Source: Bacillota bacterium
GTDB lineage: Bacteria; Bacillota; Proteinivoracia; UBA4975; VEMY01
DNA length: 40,557 nucleotides
Direction: 5' to 3'
Assembly: GCA_009711825.1 (NCBI GenBank)
Contig: VEMY01000048.1
Span: 1 to 40,557, forward strand
Positions 17,432 through 26,799 of this stretch are shown here, piece by piece. Both the position numbers and the translations under genes were made by a program. Positions within the stretch are counted from its first letter, which is position 1; every line of letters starts with the position of its first letter. Below the pieces are notes generated by a model that worked only from the letters and a program-made list of their open reading frames with translations, had not been told where the DNA came from and searched no databases.

Positions 17432-17467
17432 ATCAAAAAGCATGGGATGTCCCATGCTTTTTGATTT
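17430..17467 (+). terminator. Long bidirectional intrinsic terminator
   Basis: Arms AAATCAAAAAGCATGGGA and its exact complement form a 17-bp stem with a 4-base loop, rich in T on the 3' side in both directions. It overlaps the last base of the capA-like stop and the stop of the convergent lipoprotein, so it serves both genes. Confidence 0.92.
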
Positions 17468-18096
17468 AGTTAAATTTTACCGAATCGATAATCTTTTCCA
17501 ACTCTGTGAGTTGATTTTCTGTAGTATAGCTAATAATCATGTTGATTGCATAACCGTTTTGGATAGTGGCGTAAAGTTTCTGATAAAGCCATTGCCAATA
17601 TCGATGCGGGCGTTCATAGTATAAAAATTTACGTCGTCCAATACCTCAAGATGGATATGCTCAAACTGCCAGGGCAGCCCGGCTTTCTGGAACAAATCTT
17701 TGCTATATTCTAGATAGTCTTTGCCGTTGTGAAACGTGGTGCCTGCGTCTTTGACATTTTCGGCGTTACAGACGAAATTGGGATTAAACGAAACCCGGTA
17801 ATTCAGTGGATGCTTGAGGGCATGGACAAGGTCTACGACGTCTTCGTCCTCCTCAATCTGCTTCGCAAGCTCTTCATTGAGTTCTGAAATGAACTCTACA
17901 GATAAATTGCCTACTTCTGTAACCTCGGCTTCAGTTAAAATTGTCCACCCCTCAGGCAGTTCAAAACTAAGATTAAAAAAATCATTGCGGTAGAGGTTCC
18001 CTTCCAATACGCCCGGTGTCAGCTCCTCTTTGCCAAAACAACCGGCCATGAATACAACACTGATAATCAGGAAGAAAATAATGACGGCCCTTTCAA
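17466..18096 (-). pseudogene. Lipoprotein of unknown function, frameshifted
   Basis: The main open frame begins at an ATG inside the lipobox (18049, MAGC) and stops at 17537. The C-terminus is intact in the next frame: KLYATIQNGYAINMIISYTT and then LTELEKIIDSVKFN, ending at 17466 on the shared terminator. Loss of one A in the AAA run near 17577 explains this. At the other end, the signal peptide AVIIFFLIISVVFMAGC is open upstream of 18049 but has no ATG, GTG or TTG; a TTG with AGGGG upstream (18096) is one base out of frame, suggesting a second indel near 18090. About 200 residues in all, probably surface-anchored. I do not recognise the family. Confidence 0.72.
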
Positions 18097-18165
18097 AAAC
18101 CCACCCCTTTTTCGTATTTTAACTGTATTCTATATACAAGCGTTTGTCCAGAGTAAAAGGATTAT

Positions 18166-18195
18166 TTTACAATTCCCATCCCTGTCCATTATAAT
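18166..18195 (+). promoter_or_regulatory. glnS: Sigma-A-type promoter of glnS
   Basis: TTTACA (18166-18171) and a perfect TATAAT (18190-18195) are separated by 18 bases. The expected transcript start near 18202 lies past an ATG at 18196, which excludes that ATG and supports the start at 18235. Confidence 0.75.
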
Positions 18196-18234
18196 ATGAT
18201 AAATAAGGAGACGGTAAATAAAGGGGAGATAGAC

Positions 18235-19902
18235 ATGAGCGAAGAAAAGAGTAATTTTATATTGGCCATCATTAATAAAGACCGGGAGGAAGGGAAGCAC
18301 GACGGTGTCGTCCATACACGGTTTCCGCCTGAGCCCAATGGTTGGCTGCACATCGGCCATGCCAAGGCCATTCTTTTAAACTACAGCATTGCGGAAATGT
18401 ATGGGGGTAAGTTCAACCTCCGTTTTGATGATACCAACCCAATCAAGGAAGACCAGGAATTTGTGGATTCAATTCTCAACGATATCCACTGGTTGGGCGC
18501 CGACTGGGAGGACCGGTTATTCTTTGCCTCCGACTATTTCGATATTAAATATGAGTTCGCCCGACGCCTGATAAAAGCGGGTCGGGCTTATGTTTGCGAC
18601 CTAAATCCTGAGCAAATCAGAGAATACCGGGGGACCCTCACCGAGCCCGGTAGGGAAAGTCCCTACCGCAGTCGTTCAGTGGAGGAGAACTTAGATTTGT
18701 TCGAACGTATGAAGAATGGCGAGTTCCCCGACGGCTCCCGGGTGCTTCGGGCTAAAATTGATATGAGTTCCGGCAATTTGAACATGCGTGACCCGGTTCT
18801 CTACCGGATTCTCCATGCCCACCATCATCGCACCGGCGACAAATGGTGCATTTACCCGATGTATGATTATGACCACCCCTTCTCCGACGCTGTCGAGGGG
18901 ATTACCCATTCGCTGTGTTCGATAGAGTACTCGGACCATAGGCCATTATATGACTGGGTGGTGGATAATGCCTTGGAGCTGATTCCCGAACATGTGGCCA
19001 GTCGCTCCAACCAATACGAATTTGCCCGCCTGAACATCTCCTACACTGTGCTCAGCAAGCGCAAGCTGCGCCGCCTGGTGGAAGAGGGTTTTGTGGAAGG
19101 TTGGGACGACCCGCGGATGCCTACCGTTGCCGGTCTCCGTCGTCGTGGTGTCACTTCCCGCGCCATCCGGGACTTCTGTGACCGTATCGGCGTTGCTCGG
19201 TCAGACAGCACTGTAGACCTAGCGCTGCTGGAACACTGCATTCGGGAGGACCTCAGCGACAGTCACCGGGTGATGGCAGTGCTGGCTCCGTTGAAGGTGG
19301 TTATCACAAACTGGCCCGAGGACGAGGTTGAATGGTTGGAGCTGGAGAACCTGCCAGGCGACGAAAGCGCCGGCACTCGCAAACTGCCCTTTGGCCGGGA
19401 GATCTATATCGAGCAGGATGACTTTATGGAGGAACCGGTGAAAAAGTTCCACCGGCTGGCGCCGGGCAAAGAGGTGCGGCTCAAGGGGGCCTATGTGATT
19501 GAGTGCCAGGAAGTTATCAAAGACGGTGCGGGCAATATCACCGAACTTCGTTGCACTTACGATCCGCAAACTAAGAGCGGACAGGATACCAGCGGCAAAA
19601 AGGTCAAGGGTGTAATTCACTGGGTATCCGCAGCCCATGGCATACCGGCAACGGTTCACCATTATGAAAACCTATTCATCACTGAAAACCCCGAGGAAGG
19701 CGAAGATTTTACGACAAATATCAACCCCGATTCTTTGCAGACAGTGACAGCCATAGTCGAGCCGACAGTGGCGGAAGCTGAGCCGGGCAGTCGCTTCCAG
19801 TTCATGCGCAAGGGGTATTTCTACCGCGATCCCCAAGCAGATGGACCAGTGTTTAACCGCACCGTTGGTTTGCGGGATACCTGGGCAAAGAAAAAGAAAT
19901 AA
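18235..19902 (+). CDS. glnS: Glutamine--tRNA ligase
   Basis: This class I aminoacyl-tRNA synthetase charges tRNA-Gln directly. The 555-residue protein matches the family length (E. coli 554). It has the HIGH-type motif [15 protein letters not shown] near residues 27-41, FDDTNP typical of the Glu/Gln group, a KMSKS equivalent VLSKRKL near 265, and the C-terminal two-barrel anticodon domain ([20 protein letters not shown]). Residues around [19 protein letters not shown] are GlnRS- rather than GluRS-like. The ATG at 18235 follows AGGGGAG by 6 bases. GlnRS is patchily distributed in Bacillota, many of which rely on GatCAB instead. Confidence 0.94.
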   Translation: MSEEKSNFILAIINKDREEGKHDGVVHTRFPPEPNGWLHIGHAKAILLNYSIAEMYGGKFNLRFDDTNPIKEDQEFVDSILNDIHWLGADWEDRLFFASDYFDIKYEFARRLIKAGRAYVCDLNPEQIREYRGTLTEPGRESPYRSRSVEENLDLFERMKNGEFPDGSRVLRAKIDMSSGNLNMRDPVLYRILHAHHHRTGDKWCIYPMYDYDHPFSDAVEGITHSLCSIEYSDHRPLYDWVVDNALELIPEHVASRSNQYEFARLNISYTVLSKRKLRRLVEEGFVEGWDDPRMPTVAGLRRRGVTSRAIRDFCDRIGVARSDSTVDLALLEHCIREDLSDSHRVMAVLAPLKVVITNWPEDEVEWLELENLPGDESAGTRKLPFGREIYIEQDDFMEEPVKKFHRLAPGKEVRLKGAYVIECQEVIKDGAGNITELRCTYDPQTKSGQDTSGKKVKGVIHWVSAAHGIPATVHHYENLFITENPEEGEDFTTNINPDSLQTVTAIVEPTVAEAEPGSRFQFMRKGYFYRDPQADGPVFNRTVGLRDTWAKKKK

Positions 19903-19905
19903 CGG

Positions 19906-19933
19906 AAAAGCCGCGGAATCGCGGCTTTTTTAA
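19906..19933 (+). terminator. Intrinsic terminator of glnS
   Basis: Perfect 10-bp stem AAAAGCCGCG/CGCGGCTTTT with a 4-base GAAT loop and a T6 tract. It starts 3 bases after glnS and reaches the stop of the convergent ATP-grasp gene. Confidence 0.92.
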
Positions 19934-20967
19934 TCTGTAAAATTTCGCGCCAGATAGCTGGCATATTCCAGCGGCCTGCCGAAGACTGCTTCTGCATGCC
20001 TGAAATCTTTTATTCCTTTGTAGAGTCTCTTTTGCGGAAATCCGTTGACCTCGATGAGCCACAGTTTATCTGCCCGGTCGAGAATGAAGTCTACGGATAA
20101 CTCGCCCAGCAAACCATAGTTTAGTTCCAACACCCGCGCCACAGCCAGGCTGGTTGTATTTAGGGTGTTGAGAAATGCCGGGGAGAAATGTTTGGAGGCC
20201 AGGGTTTCGATTTCATAAATAGCACGGATTTGGCTAGTGTTATAGAAGTACTTGAGCGCCAAACGGCAAACACTGCTGGAAACTGCCCATTGTCCGCGGC
20301 CATCCTTTTGCACCAGCACCCGAATATCAAAAAGATGACGGTCGATATTCGCCGACTCAATTCCCTGCTGAACCAGATACTGTTTATCAGGACTAAGATA
20401 ATCAGCCAGCTTCGCATCTAAGCTATCGCCTTGCTTGCAGAGCAGTCTGCGGACCATGGTATGAAAGGAGATATAGACATTCCCATTGGGCTCTAGCTCC
20501 AAACGGTATACCTCTGTACCTTTATAACCCAAACTAGCCTTGACAAATACTTGTCTGTAGGCTTCCAACATTGCCATCAGTTCTTTTTCTGTGTAAATTT
20601 GGGTCTCTGGCAGATAATCGACGAGACCGGCCGTGCTCAGAGAATTATACACAGCCCATTTTTCAAAGCGATTAACCGCATTGAAGCACTTATTTTTGCC
20701 AATTGCCTTTTCCAGGCGAATAAAGAACCGGTTCTTCTTTCGATTATAGCAGCGATTGTAGACCGCATCAGGAAACGGAAATGATTTATCCCTGAACTCC
20801 CCATCTTGTTGATGCAGTCCGTGGATTCGCCTATTTTTCCAGCTGATATCTTTGCGGGAGAATGCGAAGAGCTCCAGATTAGATTTATTGTACGGCTGAT
20901 GGAGTTCCAGGTGTTTTTTTTTGTCAGCCCAATTTGGGACCAGGAGACCGATTAATATTGGTTTCAT
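19930..20967 (-). CDS. YheC/YheD-family ATP-grasp protein (spore-associated)
   Basis: This 345-residue protein has an N-terminal part starting MKPILIGLLVP and a C-terminal ATP-grasp domain: the lysine segment QVFVKASLGYKGTEV, DIRVLVQKDGRGQW, and the metal-binding end GELSVDFILD...LWLIEVNG with glutamate and asparagine ligands. ATP-grasp enzymes join a carboxylate to an amine or thiol using ATP. YheC and YheD of Bacillus subtilis are associated with the spore coat, but their reaction is unknown. I chose the ATG at 20967, with AGGAG upstream, over longer starts. It is the third family member in the window, apart from the tandem pair at 34.8-37.0 kb. Confidence 0.83.
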   Translation of the reverse strand: MKPILIGLLVPNWADKKKHLELHQPYNKSNLELFAFSRKDISWKNRRIHGLHQQDGEFRDKSFPFPDAVYNRCYNRKKNRFFIRLEKAIGKNKCFNAVNRFEKWAVYNSLSTAGLVDYLPETQIYTEKELMAMLEAYRQVFVKASLGYKGTEVYRLELEPNGNVYISFHTMVRRLLCKQGDSLDAKLADYLSPDKQYLVQQGIESANIDRHLFDIRVLVQKDGRGQWAVSSSVCRLALKYFYNTSQIRAIYEIETLASKHFSPAFLNTLNTTSLAVARVLELNYGLLGELSVDFILDRADKLWLIEVNGFPQKRLYKGIKDFRHAEAVFGRPLEYASYLARNFTD

Positions 20968-21157
20968 TGCCCTCATCTCCTGTTCGGTGCCACTAGCGGT
21001 CAAATCCGGCTAGTACAGTTTATTAATGACAGCTCATTTAGTAGCTCAACATTTCCTTCCGGTCATATGTAGTGCAAGTTTTGGGGGCGTTGAAGGTGTT
21101 TAAAGCATGCGAGTGGAAATAATACTGTATTAAATCAATCCATGAGGGGAGATTGCT

Positions 21158-22258
21158 GTGACGCTAAAAATCCTGCATACAGGTGACTTACATATCGGAA
21201 TGCGCTATGGCGGCTATCCTGAGCATGTGCGCACCCATTTAGCCGAGGCGCGGGTGGATGTGCTTCGTCGGTTGGTTGCAGAAGCCAACAACCGTCAATG
21301 CGACTTGTTTGTAATTGCCGGTGATTTGTTCACAACCCATAAGCCCAAAAATAGTCTGATTGTCGAAGTTACAGAGATTATCAAGCAATTTGCCGGCGCT
21401 TGCACACTGATCTTGCCGGGAAACCACGACTATACCGATGCATTGTCTGAACTCTGGCAGACTTTTGTCACCCACAAAGGAGAAAACACTATCCTGCTGG
21501 AGGATGCGGCCCGTTTCAGCTTGGATGCCTTCGGCCTCTCTGTCGAAATCTGGCCCGCACCCTGCACTTCACTACATTCGGAGACCAACAACCTAGGTTG
21601 GATGCACGGGCAACAAGCTGACTCTGAGCGCTTCAATATCGGTATTGCCCACGGCAGTGTGCGCGGCCTATCTCCGGATTTGGACAACTCTTATTTTCCC
21701 ATGGAAGTTGCAGAGCTCAGGGCTTTGCCGCCTGATCTCTGGCTTTTGGGGCACAGCCACGTTCGCTACCCGGACCAAAATCAAGTGACCGGCGAGCAAA
21801 TTTTCAACGCCGGCACACCGGAGCCCGACGGTCTCGATTGTCGTCACCGGGGCCATGCCTGGATTATTACGGTGGATGCCGCGGGAAAGGTGAGCGCCGA
21901 AAGTACCACTTGTGGTCAGTACCGGTTCATGGATCTCAGCTACCAATTGACTAAAGATTTCAGTGTGTTGGAACAGGAGTTGCTGACCGCTGACGCCGAT
22001 AAGTCCATCGCCCGTCTGACTTTGACAGGTAATCTGCCGGCTGAGGTTCTGGCGGAGCGTCAGAACATCTACCGTAAACTTGCCGAAACACTCCTGCATG
22101 TGGATATCCGCGACTCTCGACTGGGACTGCGCTTGACGCCAACGATGTTGGATAAGGAGTTTACCGCCGGTTCTTTTCCCCACCGTTTATTGAAGAAGTT
22201 AACTGCTGACGGGGAAGCGATGCAAATCGCCTATCAGCTCATCAAAGAGGTGAAATGA
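21158..22258 (+). CDS. DNA repair exonuclease, SbcD/Mre11-like (YhaO-type)
   Basis: This 366-residue cytoplasmic metallophosphoesterase shows all the phosphodiesterase motifs of the Mre11/SbcD group: HTGDLHIG (residues 6-13), AGDLFTTHKP (52-61), LPGNHDY (~86-92), IAHGSVRG (~160), and LLGHSHVRYP (~200). Length and C-terminal extension fit the YhaO branch, which pairs with YhaN rather than with full-length SbcC. The start is GTG with GAGGGG upstream. The last 4 bases overlap the ATPase gene (ATGA), so the two are coupled and probably form a complex that processes DNA ends. Confidence 0.86.
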   Translation: MTLKILHTGDLHIGMRYGGYPEHVRTHLAEARVDVLRRLVAEANNRQCDLFVIAGDLFTTHKPKNSLIVEVTEIIKQFAGACTLILPGNHDYTDALSELWQTFVTHKGENTILLEDAARFSLDAFGLSVEIWPAPCTSLHSETNNLGWMHGQQADSERFNIGIAHGSVRGLSPDLDNSYFPMEVAELRALPPDLWLLGHSHVRYPDQNQVTGEQIFNAGTPEPDGLDCRHRGHAWIITVDAAGKVSAESTTCGQYRFMDLSYQLTKDFSVLEQELLTADADKSIARLTLTGNLPAEVLAERQNIYRKLAETLLHVDIRDSRLGLRLTPTMLDKEFTAGSFPHRLLKKLTADGEAMQIAYQLIKEVK

Positions 22259-24654
22259 TGCGACTGCTTAGATTCCAAACCAGCCGCTTTGGCGGCCTGC
22301 AGGATGTGGAAAGGACATTTTGCAGTGGGATAAATGTCATTGAAGGACCAAATGAATCGGGTAAGAGCACGCTGGTCAACGGTATTCAGGCGACCTTGTT
22401 CCGGGAAGTCCGGGTGGGCAAAAACACCAGGGAAGGCAGAGAGTTTTTCGCCCGTTTTTTGCCCTTTCCAGATGGGGACACGATCGATGGCGAGCTCACT
22501 TTTGCTGTCGATGATGCAGAGTATACTTTGTATCGGCAATGGGGGACATCTCCTCAGGTTAGATTAACTAAGCCCGACGGAACATTGCTCACTAGCGAAA
22601 GCGAAGTGGAAGCCTTTCTCGACACTCTTTTCCCTCTGGGACGACGGACTTATCAGACAATCGTGTTTGCCCGTCAAGAGCAGTTAAAGGATGTCTTAGA
22701 TCTTATTCGCTCGGATGAAACAGTGGATTCTATCGGCTCAATGTTGCGGAAAGCGGTTATGCAGCTGGACGGGGTATCGGTTGACCGCTTGGGGAATGCG
22801 CTGACTGAGCGAATTCAGGAGTTGCTTGGCCGCTGGGATATTGAGAGAGATGGCCCGGAGGGGAATCGAGGTTACCACAATCCCTGGAAGGCAGGGGTGG
22901 GCAGCGTTCTGCAGGCGTATTACACCAAAGAAGAGTTGAAAGCCAAACTGGAAGCTGTGGCCGCCGGTGAAGCGGAGTTGACCCGTCTGCGACAAGAGCT
23001 TGCAGTGCTGGACAAAGAAAAACAAGAGCTGACGGCGGAAATAAAAACTCTTGCCGACCTGGAAGCGGATGTGTTCAAGCGGACCTCACTGGAACCTAAG
23101 CTGAAGGAGCTGCAGGATGAGGCCGCTGCTTTCAAAACTGTGGTCGCAAAGTGGCCGGAGATACAGCAGGAGCACATCCGATTGGCGCAAGAAATTGCCG
23201 AGTTGGAAGCCCGCAAACAGGCGCTGGAAGCTGAACTAGATAGTCTGCAGGCCTGGCAGCGACATGCAGAGCTTGAGCAGCTCTACAAGCAGGTTTCCGA
23301 GCAGCAGCAAGAAATTAGGCGGCAGCAAGAACGTATCGCCCAACTGCCTGCTACTTCACCGACGCTGATCAAAAAATTGGATGCCCTGCAGCAAAAGGTG
23401 CTCCAGGCAGAAGCATCAATGCAGGCCGGCACTCTGTTGACCAGGATCTCTGTGGATCCCGACGTAGAGGTGTATGTGACCAGGGATTTGGATGCGGAGC
23501 AAAAACTTGTCGATCCAGAGGTGCGGGCCCAGGGCTGGGTAAGGTTCCGAATCGGCAAACTGGCAGAGATTGAAGTCCGCGCCGGTGAGCAGGATTTCGC
23601 TGAAATCAAGGAAAGTTATCGGCAGGCAACGGAAGAAATCAGAGAGTTGTTGGCCGCACTAAAATTAGAATCGGTGCAGGAAGCCAGGGATACCGAACGT
23701 GAACGCAAACAAGTGGAGGACGCGATTGCGGTGACTGAACAGACTATTCAGTCTTTGCTGGGAGGCAAGGAGCTCGACCAAATAAAGGCCGAGTTGGCAG
23801 CATTTGAGACCCGTGACGCTATGAGGACCAAGGAAGATATTGTCGCGGACCGGCAGGCTCTGGAGAATGAGCTGATTGATAAGACCGCTGTTCACCGAAA
23901 TCTGGAGCGAGATTTGGCTGCATGGACCCAAGAGTACGGCAGTTATCCGCAGCTGATTGAGAAGTTGGGCGATGTCATGGGAGATCTTCGGGCATTGGAA
24001 CGGGAACTGTCCGGGTTAAAGCCGGTTCCCGAGGAATTCCAGTCTCCACAAGCTTTTAATCAACACCTGGCCGCTCTGCGTGCCCGGTTGGAGAATGTAA
24101 ATAGTGAAATCGCGGCATCCCAAAAGGCAGTGTACGAATTGCAGAGGGAGCTGCCCGTGGAATCCCTGACAGACTTGGAGAATCAACATCAGGACGCTGA
24201 GCGTAGATTTAGCGAACTGAAACTGCGGGCAGAAAAAATTCTCCAGGTTCATCAAGCATTTCAGGAGACTGTAGCGGAGATGGATTCAACCACATTTGCC
24301 CCATTGGCCAGTTCTTTCAGCCGCTATCTCGCTGCCATTACCCGGGGTCAGTACAAACTTGGCCACGTAGACGACAAGTTTAATCTTGATTTGGTCACCA
24401 ATACTGATAAATCGATGCCGGTGAACCTCCTGTCCTCCGGAACCTATGACAGTACCGCCCTGGCGTTGCGTTTTGCGCTTTTGGAGAACATTTTTGGACG
24501 TGCCGGCGGATTGGTTGTTCTGGATGATTGTCTGGTAGACCTCGACCCAGGTCGCAAGCAGGCGGCTGTGGACATTATCCGGGACTATGCCAATTCCAAT
24601 CAAGTGGTGTTTACAACCTGTAGCCCTGAGACTGCACGCTTGCTGGAGGTATAA
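22255..24654 (+). CDS. SMC/SbcC-like ATPase (YhaN-type), partner of the nuclease
   Basis: This 799-residue protein has an ABC-type ATPase head split by long coiled coils. Walker A is GPNESGKSTLVNG near residues 31-43. Heptad-rich helices fill roughly 220-385 and 440-680. The ABC signature LLSSGTYDSTALALRFAL and Walker B LVVLDDCLVDLD lie at 723-765. A small non-helical segment (about 385-440) in the middle could be the hinge; it has no SbcC zinc-hook CxxC. It is shorter than Bacillus YhaN or E. coli SbcC. It overlaps the nuclease gene by 4 bases. DNA-end processing with the nuclease is inferred from the family and the coupling. Confidence 0.85.
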   Translation: MMRLLRFQTSRFGGLQDVERTFCSGINVIEGPNESGKSTLVNGIQATLFREVRVGKNTREGREFFARFLPFPDGDTIDGELTFAVDDAEYTLYRQWGTSPQVRLTKPDGTLLTSESEVEAFLDTLFPLGRRTYQTIVFARQEQLKDVLDLIRSDETVDSIGSMLRKAVMQLDGVSVDRLGNALTERIQELLGRWDIERDGPEGNRGYHNPWKAGVGSVLQAYYTKEELKAKLEAVAAGEAELTRLRQELAVLDKEKQELTAEIKTLADLEADVFKRTSLEPKLKELQDEAAAFKTVVAKWPEIQQEHIRLAQEIAELEARKQALEAELDSLQAWQRHAELEQLYKQVSEQQQEIRRQQERIAQLPATSPTLIKKLDALQQKVLQAEASMQAGTLLTRISVDPDVEVYVTRDLDAEQKLVDPEVRAQGWVRFRIGKLAEIEVRAGEQDFAEIKESYRQATEEIRELLAALKLESVQEARDTERERKQVEDAIAVTEQTIQSLLGGKELDQIKAELAAFETRDAMRTKEDIVADRQALENELIDKTAVHRNLERDLAAWTQEYGSYPQLIEKLGDVMGDLRALERELSGLKPVPEEFQSPQAFNQHLAALRARLENVNSEIAASQKAVYELQRELPVESLTDLENQHQDAERRFSELKLRAEKILQVHQAFQETVAEMDSTTFAPLASSFSRYLAAITRGQYKLGHVDDKFNLDLVTNTDKSMPVNLLSSGTYDSTALALRFALLENIFGRAGGLVVLDDCLVDLDPGRKQAAVDIIRDYANSNQVVFTTCSPETARLLEV

Positions 24655-24685
24655 TAAAAAGCCCTGATCAGGGCTTTTTATTATA
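24650..24685 (+). terminator. Perfectly symmetric bidirectional terminator
   Basis: Thirty-six bases form an exact palindrome (arm TATAATAAAAAGCCCTGA). The GC core AGCCCTGATCAGGGCT is flanked by A5 and T5, so it works in both directions. It overlaps the stop codons of both the ATPase gene and hcp. Confidence 0.93.
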
Positions 24686-25970
24686 CAAGCATGTTTGCCA
24701 GGTCCTCTTGAGCATTGCCAATCAGCTTGAGCCTGAAATTGTCCTGGAGTACTTTCAATACGCCGGCGGACACAAATTCCGGCGCCTTCGGTCCGATATA
24801 GATATCCTTGACTCCAAGACTGAACAGACCGAGCAAGATTGCCACTGCTTTCTGCTCAAACCAGGAGAGCACGATGCTCAATGGCAGCTCGTTGATATCA
24901 CAATTGAAGGCTTCTGCCAGGGCGATGGCAATCTTGGCGGCGGATCCCGAGTTGTTACATTGTCCAAGGTCAATATAGCGGGGAAGATTGGTGTCTGGAA
25001 CTGTGCCAAAATCGACATCGTTGAAGCGGAATTTGCCGCAGGAGGTGGTAAGAATTACACAGTCCTCGGGCAGGGATGTGGCCAGCTCACGGTAGTAGTT
25101 GCCACCGGGGCCCGGGGCGTCACATCCGGCAATCACAAAAAAACAACGAATTTTCCCTTCTTTAACGGCCGTCACTATTTCCGGGGCAATAGCCAGCACT
25201 GATTCATGATGGTAGCCGGTGACCATTGTTTTATCAGAGTCTATATTTGCCGGTTCCAGGGAAAGCGTTTTTTCAATCAGCGGGCCAAAGTCATCATTCT
25301 CAATCTTTTGCACGTTTTCAAGGCCAGCCACATCATAAGACCAAAAGCGGTCAGCATAGTCGCCGATGATGGGCATCAGACAGTTGGTGGTGCCCAGAAT
25401 ACAGCCGGGGAACTTTTGGAACAGCTGTCGCTGGTCATACCATGCTTTACCTACGTTTCCTTTTAGGTGGGGATACTTTTTTAGATGTGGATAACTGTGG
25501 GCAGGGAGCATTTCCGAATGGGTGTAGATATTGATCCCTTTGCCCGCAGTTTGTTTAAGCAATTCCTCCAGGGCAAATAGGTTGTGGCCGGTGACGAGAA
25601 CACAATGACCCTCGACTTTGTCGGAACTAACCGTTACCGGCTTCGGAACGCCCAAGCGCTGAGTATGCGCTTTGTCCAGTAATTCCATAATTCGAACCGT
25701 GCCTGTGCCAACTTTCAAAGCCATGGCAATATGTTCTTCCAGATTGAAGTTGACGTTGGTCAGGGTCATGTACAATGCTTCATTAACAATTTGGTCTACT
25801 TCCGGGTCCCGGTGTCCAAGCTGGGCCGCGTGGGTTGAATAGGCAGCAATCCCTTTAAGGGCCAGGACAATTGTATCCTGGAGACTGGCAATTTCCTCGT
25901 TTTTTCCGCACACACCAATTGCCCCCGTGCAGCCGCCAGTGGGTGTTTGTTCACATTGATTGCAAAACAT
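24681..25970 (-). CDS. hcp: Hydroxylamine reductase / hybrid cluster protein
   Basis: This 429-residue iron-sulfur protein reduces hydroxylamine in vitro; in cells Hcp is linked to nitric-oxide and nitrosative stress. The N-terminal cubane cysteines are C3, C6, C14 and C21 (MFCNQCEQTPTGGC...GVC). Hybrid-cluster ligand regions include GHCVLVTGHN, TTSCGKFRFN and LGQCNNSG, ending with EQKAVAILLGLFSLG. The length and short N-terminal part fit the compact class III type. The ATG at 25970 follows AAGGAGG; a 30-codon open extension upstream is not Hcp-like. The gene stands alone, without hcr. A 17-base palindrome lies 28 bases upstream and probably controls it. Confidence 0.92.
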   Translation of the reverse strand: MFCNQCEQTPTGGCTGAIGVCGKNEEIASLQDTIVLALKGIAAYSTHAAQLGHRDPEVDQIVNEALYMTLTNVNFNLEEHIAMALKVGTGTVRIMELLDKAHTQRLGVPKPVTVSSDKVEGHCVLVTGHNLFALEELLKQTAGKGINIYTHSEMLPAHSYPHLKKYPHLKGNVGKAWYDQRQLFQKFPGCILGTTNCLMPIIGDYADRFWSYDVAGLENVQKIENDDFGPLIEKTLSLEPANIDSDKTMVTGYHHESVLAIAPEIVTAVKEGKIRCFFVIAGCDAPGPGGNYYRELATSLPEDCVILTTSCGKFRFNDVDFGTVPDTNLPRYIDLGQCNNSGSAAKIAIALAEAFNCDINELPLSIVLSWFEQKAVAILLGLFSLGVKDIYIGPKAPEFVSAGVLKVLQDNFRLKLIGNAQEDLANMLV

Positions 25971-25997
25971 CAAAATTCCTCCTTGTGCAGTATCTGA

Positions 25998-26014
25998 GCT
26001 TAATATAATTAAGC
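25998..26014 (-). promoter_or_regulatory. hcp: Palindromic operator candidate upstream of hcp
   Basis: GCTTAAT-ATA-ATTAAGC is a perfect 7-bp inverted repeat with a 3-base spacer. On the hcp strand it falls between a TTGCTT -35-like and a GATACT -10-like hexamer spaced 17 bases apart. This placement suggests repression. The binding protein is unknown. Confidence 0.45.
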
Positions 26015-26161
26015 AACCGTTTGCTATCTTAACTGCCGGCTGCCAGTCTTTCCGTGACACTCGTCACAAAATAAGCTGTCAGGTGCTCTTTTGCTGGCGA
26101 TTGGCTAACAACAAGCACCCCGGCTTGCAAACTGCGCATATATTGAACTGGAGAGGTTAAC

Positions 26162-26299
26162 ATGAATTGCATTGTTAAAACTATTGGCAACAAAATTAAC
26201 ACCGCTGGCAACATCCATTCTGGTTGCAATCGGTCAGAGTTTCTGCGCAGATTGTCATCTGAAGCGCATACAACAAAGCCTGGGAAAAAGCAAAAGTAA
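26162..26299 (+). CDS. Possible 45-residue peptide
   Basis: An ATG at 26162 is preceded by GGAGAGG at 5 bases and opens a 45-codon frame ending in TAA at the base of a strong terminator. The peptide has two cysteines (residues 3 and 22), is basic, and ends KPGKKQK; it has no membrane segment or signal peptide. Ribosome site, frame and terminator together make a complete miniature gene, but length alone is weak proof. I do not recognise it. It is divergent from hcp and convergent with the TasA-like gene. Confidence 0.4.
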   Translation: MNCIVKTIGNKINTAGNIHSGCNRSEFLRRLSSEAHTTKPGKKQK

Positions 26300-26329
26300 T
26301 TACGGCCCCGTGACAGGGCCGTAATTTTA
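26298..26329 (+). terminator. Intrinsic terminator, both directions
   Basis: Perfect 11-bp stem AATTACGGCCC/GGGCCGTAATT with a 7-base loop and TTTTAA. It follows the 45-codon frame at once and abuts the stop of the minus-strand TasA-like gene. Confidence 0.85.
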
Positions 26330-26791
26330 ATCTTCTTGCTCTTCTGCTTCAGTAGCTACGAAGATAATATCGAAATCTACATTGATATCCTGATACAAAC
26401 TGCCGGTGTCGGCAGGTAGCGTGATGGTAAATGTCACATCTTCGCTCTCTGTGGCCAGGGACAGTTCTCTGCCGGCCTCGGGTTGATCGATTAGACCGGC
26501 CAGAGTGCCGGTGTACAGGGATTCGGTGTCTACCTCAACACTAACTTCCAGCTTGTTAGCCAATAAAGCGGCCATACGGGCGCTGGTTTCATCACCTGCA
26601 TGCCAGTCAGCGGATATATAATAGAGGCAGTCGACATCGCCAATATTGGTAACTGTAACATCTGCTGCATCAGAGTCGCCGGGCACCATGTCCTCCACAT
26701 CGAACAAACCGGTTTCCGGTGATACTGTTATCGCTATAGTCCCGGAGCTGACTGAGCTGTCAGCACTGGTTGTAAGAAAATTAAATGCCAA
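26327..26791 (-). CDS. Camelysin/TasA-like (CalY family) protein without signal peptide
   Basis: This 154-residue acidic protein has the fold pattern of the TasA/CalY family: a start like AFNFLTTSADSSVSSGTIAI, then the region DMVPGDSDAADVTVTNIGDVDCLYYISADW, which matches the family's MKPGD...V.N.G..Y block, and an IDVDFD-type final strand. Family members form extracellular or matrix fibres, or are processed by SipW. Unusually, the TTG start at 26791, fixed by GGAGGTGAT, leaves no signal peptide; the frame upstream is open but not signal-like. It may be cytoplasmic or a mother-cell spore protein. No sipW is nearby. Its leader can fold strongly. Confidence 0.65.
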   Translation of the reverse strand: MAFNFLTTSADSSVSSGTIAITVSPETGLFDVEDMVPGDSDAADVTVTNIGDVDCLYYISADWHAGDETSARMAALLANKLEVSVEVDTESLYTGTLAGLIDQPEAGRELSLATESEDVTFTITLPADTGSLYQDINVDFDIIFVATEAEEQED

Positions 26792-26799
26792 ATTATCAC

